DNA from: Typhlomys cinereus
Taxonomy: Eukaryota; Chordata; Mammalia; Rodentia; Platacanthomyidae
DNA length: 64,000 bases
Assembly: GCA_023101885.1 (NCBI GenBank)
Contig: JALPQD010000005.1
Location: 7,122,584-7,186,583, forward strand
Reading direction: 5' to 3'
In this document: positions 60,826 to 64,000 of the stretch, piece after piece
Layout: each line of letters begins with the position of its first letter
How positions within the stretch are numbered: the stretch's first letter is position 1
Position numbers and translations under genes: made by a program
Notes under the pieces: generated by a model
The model's input: the letters and a program-made list of their open reading frames with translations, nothing else
The model's database searches: none
Told to the model about the DNA's origin: nothing

Positions 60826-61759
60826 TCACATATAGAATTTAAGAGTCACTGTGTAAGATTGTGAACACAAGGATGCCACACAGATCTCAAAATGGTAGAG
60901 ACGCATGGAAGGAGGGATGGTGCCAAGGAAAACTGCCATCACAGAGAAAGCCTGCACATGCTGCCCCAGCAGGCTGGGGCTGTGTCAGCCCAAGGCTGTC
61001 AGAGCTCAGATGAGGCCACCTAGTGTTCCTAATGCCAGACATGACACAGTAAGGCTTGATGCTTGCCATGCTGTTTTGGGGACTTGCTTGCAGACTTTTC
61101 TTTCCTTGCTATGACCCCTTTATACATTTTGGAATAGAACAGGTTATTCTGTGGCATCATGTACTAGAAATGCTCTTAGGACTTTGGTTGGAGAATCTAA
61201 ACTTCAAGGTCAGGCTGAGCTACAGGGTCAGTTGTCAGGGTCTAAAGAGGCCCTGTTTCCAATAATTAAAAAAGAAGCAGGAAAATTTTTCCTCAAAAAT
61301 TATTAGAATAATTAATGATTACTTTGAGAATGGAACTAAAATAGTGCCTTAAACAGTCACGATGTCTTATTTTAGCATGACATTATCACTCTATTCCACT
61401 GACATATTTTATACATCCTGATGGGCCATGGAATTTTAACAGTTACATTTGAAAACATAATGATCACTTGGTTGAGGAAAAGTAATTTGCACTATGATTA
61501 TGTATCTCAGCTGCATTTTCCCTAATTTATTTTAAAACACTGATTTTTTTTAAACAGCAAGCTAAGAAAAACACTATTGAAAGCAGAATTACCTGTAGCA
61601 TTAGTTTATTTCATTGAAAAAAAGAAAAATCACTTTCATCCTGATTTAAACAAAAATCAGGAGAAAAATCATCAAGCAGCTTCCATTTCTTCATTTTAAT
61701 TAAATTTCTGTGATGTAACCACCACAGAGTGCTTTGACTTCACCTGCTCTAGAAGCATA
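60823..61759. other. Intronic sequence without recognised gene
   Basis: Nothing recognised beyond an AT-rich background. Confidence 0.45.
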
Positions 61760-62030
61760 AATTCTGAAATTTATTTATGTTTTAACATGTATATGTATGT
61801 AGAATAATGTTGGTGTGCAAATGTCCATACATGTATAGAGACATGTATGGTTGGGCAACATGCACATGTATGATTGTTCTTCCATTTTACTCTTGTGGGG
61901 AGCCTCAGCATCTACTTTCACAGGCTGGAATTTCAACCTGCCATACCTACCAATTCAGATCTGAAGCTCTAAAACTACTTCCCTTTGCTTGCATGACAAG
62001 CATTTAACCATCCATATTCTCCAACTGGTT
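61760..62030 (-). mobile_element. SINE, strongly decayed
   Basis: A TG-rich start (gtatatgtatgtagaataat) and a central cacaggctggaatttcaacc lead to a head-like gcttgcatgacaagcattta. This suggests a minus-strand SINE, but divergence is high. Confidence 0.45.
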
Positions 62031-62699
62031 CTTAAGGGACAGAATAAATAACATTGTGTACTCATAGACTGGATTAATGCATTAATTCCAACTACATACA
62101 GAGGTGAGAAAATTCTCAAAGTGGAAATTAATTTGGATTAGCTACTCTGTGATAAACAGGACTAGGTCTGGTAATCACAATTGCAGCATGAAATCAGGTT
62201 TCATTTCTCTATTTTGAGAAATTACCATCTGTTGAGAAAATTTTAAGAAAGATGTGAGGTTAGAGAAAATTTTCCTATGAAGCAATGACCACATTGTAAT
62301 CATTTCTTGAAAGATATCTATTCACATTGCTCTTTAAAAGACACTTATAACCCAAGCAATGAAGAAGGCAAGAAAATTAAATTGTGATGACTCGAATCCA
62401 TGAACCTTTCTCCACATGAATTCTCCCTGTGATGATCATCCTCTTTGCACGACCTTTTACTTCAACAACAACAGGAAAATATTCTTCCCTTAGGACTAGT
62501 GTCTTAGTCAAAGTTTTAAAAGAGGTGTACTCATCTTCATATCCTTTTTCACTCATCACTTTTTTCTGACATCATTAAAATCTTTTTTTTACTAGATGCT
62601 CTGCTTCTTTGCCTCTTATTCAAATCCATTCTTCATAACAGAGTAGTCTTTTCAAACTACAGATTTCACAGATTTTGTTCAGACTTAAAATGTTTCATT
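62031..62699. other. Intronic sequence, nothing recognised
   Basis: AT-rich sequence without recognised features. Confidence 0.45.
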
Positions 62700-62984
62700 A
62701 ACAGTAGTCTCTCAATTACTATTTGTTTAAACATATGTCTGTTCATTTGTTGTTGGTTTTAGCAGTCAAGTTCGTTACAATCTCAATCCCCTCTTTCCAT
62801 TTCTGGGCAACTACCTTTCTACTGTTTCTCCCCACCTTTAATAATTCGCCATGTTCCCTATGTCATATATAAGAACTCATGCTTTATGAACGTCCTGTCA
62901 CTGACTGGGATTAGCACAGTGATATTCAATCTATCTATGCTTCCACAAATGACAGAGTTTCCTGTTTTATTATGTGTGAGGATG

Positions 62985-63198
62985 TGTATATGTGTATGTG
63001 TGTACCTGTGCACGTTTAAGGGTGATTTCAGGAATCATCCAGAAATGCTTCTACCTCCTTTTTGTTTCACTTGGGATTTCCCAAGCTTTGCCAGAAGTGC
63101 AAGTTGCCACTATTTCCACCTGGTAAATGGGATCCAGGATCCAAACTAGGGTTCTTCTGTTTGCCAGATAGAGGCTTAACCCCTAGCCATCTCTCCAG
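62985..63198 (-). mobile_element. tRNA-derived SINE, older subfamily, in L1
   Basis: On the minus strand a decayed head (actggagagatggct), a B-box region (tttggatcctggatccc) and a body (cttgggaaatcccaagtgaa) end in a CA-rich tail. Confidence 0.8.
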
Positions 63199-63215
63199 TT
63201 CAGAATTTCCTTCTT

Positions 63216-63528
63216 TTTTTAAAAAAATTATTATTATTATTATTTTTTTATTCAACTGTGTGCATATGCATGTGTATGTGTGCACGCGTGTGTCTGTGTG
63301 TGTGTGTGTCTGTGTCTGTGTATGTGTAGAACCACTGACGAATTCGCGAACCACCATGGACGCCTCCACCTCCTTCTGCCCCGGGATTCACAGGCTCTGC
63401 CCTACCAGGACCAGAAGCGCAGGCCGCCCCCGCTTCCGCCTGGCGTCTATACGTGGGATCTGGGATCCAAACTCAGGACCTTCCGCCTGCAAGGCGGAGG
63501 CTTAACCTCTGAGCTACCTCTCCAGCCC
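63216..63528 (-). mobile_element. Young GC-rich tRNA-derived SINE with perfect TSD
   Basis: On the minus strand the head is ggggctggagaggtagctca, the B-box is gagtttggatccc, and the CpG-rich body is nearly identical to the copies at 11.6 and 17.6 kb. The target cagaatttccttctt is duplicated exactly at 63201-63215 and 63529-63543. Confidence 0.95.
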
Positions 63529-64000
63529 CAGAATTTCCTTCTTATAAATGCTGAATAATATTCCATCCTACAGAGAAACTGAGTTTCTTTAACAATCTCT
63601 AACTTGCTTTCGTATCATTACCATTGTGAATGATGCTATGAAAACTGGCATGTTATCATTTTGGAGCCTTTTGGGAGTCTGATTTCAATTATTTAGAATA
63701 AACACTCAGAAGTGAGATGGCTGCTTTACGGAATACAAATTATATTTGTGAATTTTGTGGAAGAGCTGTACTCTTTGCTGTAACAACTACAGCAATTTAC
63801 ATTCCCACCAACAGTGTATAAGGGTTTGATCTCTGTAGCGCGTTGACAAATGAATCATATTTATGTCATTCTAGTAAATGTCAGATGTTATCTCCCTAAG
63901 ATTTTATTTGCCTTTCCCTGATTAGTGGTTTGGGCATCTTTTCATACTTACTGACTACATGTAGATCTCTTCTGAAGAAATGTCTATCAACCCTTTTTGC

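Larger units (their letters stand above)
54471..64000 (-). other. DPYD: DPYD intron 12 (5' part of the intron not reached)
   Basis: This is the sequence upstream of the exon in gene orientation, at least 9.5 kb. No upstream exon was recognised. It holds L1 3' ends on both strands, several SINEs and a copy of the unnamed tgtcaacttgac repeat, listed separately. Confidence 0.83.
62700..64000 (-). mobile_element. Old L1 3' end, split by two SINEs
   Basis: The plus strand reads antisense L1 words: ctgactgggattagcacagt, atgacagagtttcctg, then after the SINEs gaatttccttcttataaatg, ctgaataatattccatccta, atttacattcccaccaacag and ttgcctttccctgattagtg. The element continues past the right edge. SINEs at 62985-63198 and 63216-63528 interrupt it. 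Confidence 0.85.

Overview
This is mammalian genomic DNA, almost certainly rodent. It is a piece of the interior of one very large gene, DPYD (dihydropyrimidine dehydrogenase), which is transcribed on the minus strand, right to left here. The anchor is one intact exon at 54255-54470. It is exactly 216 bp, flanked by a consensus acceptor and donor, and encodes 72 residues at the start of the FMN-binding barrel. Length, phase and content match human DPYD exon 13 (codons 509-580). Everything to its left (1-54254) is then intron 13 and everything to its right (54471-64000) is intron 12. No other exon was recognised.

The rest is intronic sequence with layers of transposable elements. The rodent call rests on B4/ID-type and B1-like SINEs and on L1 3'UTRs of rodent style. 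A numerous tRNA-derived SINE with a GC-rich body, present in young and old subfamilies, points to a lineage other than house mouse or rat. A jerboa-like (dipodoid) genome is my guess, not a demonstration.

Layout. 1-6480: intron with old and young SINEs. 6481-13553: a near-full-length L1 on the plus strand with a perfect 14-bp target-site duplication (TSD), a GC-rich 5'UTR, an open ORF1, a decayed ORF2 (about four frameshifts, five in-frame stops), a G-rich 3'UTR and a possible 25-bp 3' transduction. A young SINE has since jumped into its ORF2 with a perfect 21-bp TSD. 14.1-35 kb: SINEs, L1 fragments, four copies across the window of one unnamed repeat family, a Tigger/MER2-like fossil, microsatellites and a 45-bp minisatellite. 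36.7-37.4 kb: a 111-bp inverted duplication with one mismatch. 43.6-45.9 kb: a dead KRAB/C2H2 zinc-finger gene copy. 54.3 kb: the DPYD exon. 56.6-64 kb: L1 3' ends on both strands, including an L1 split by two SINEs.

The only gene product the host is clearly expected to make from this window is the DPYD exon. The L1 supplied its own machinery and probably also mobilised the SINEs. I found no credible undescribed multi-gene system. The best leads are the inverted duplication, the L1 insertion history, the SINE family, and a homeodomain-motif cluster near 33.45 kb that may be a conserved enhancer.
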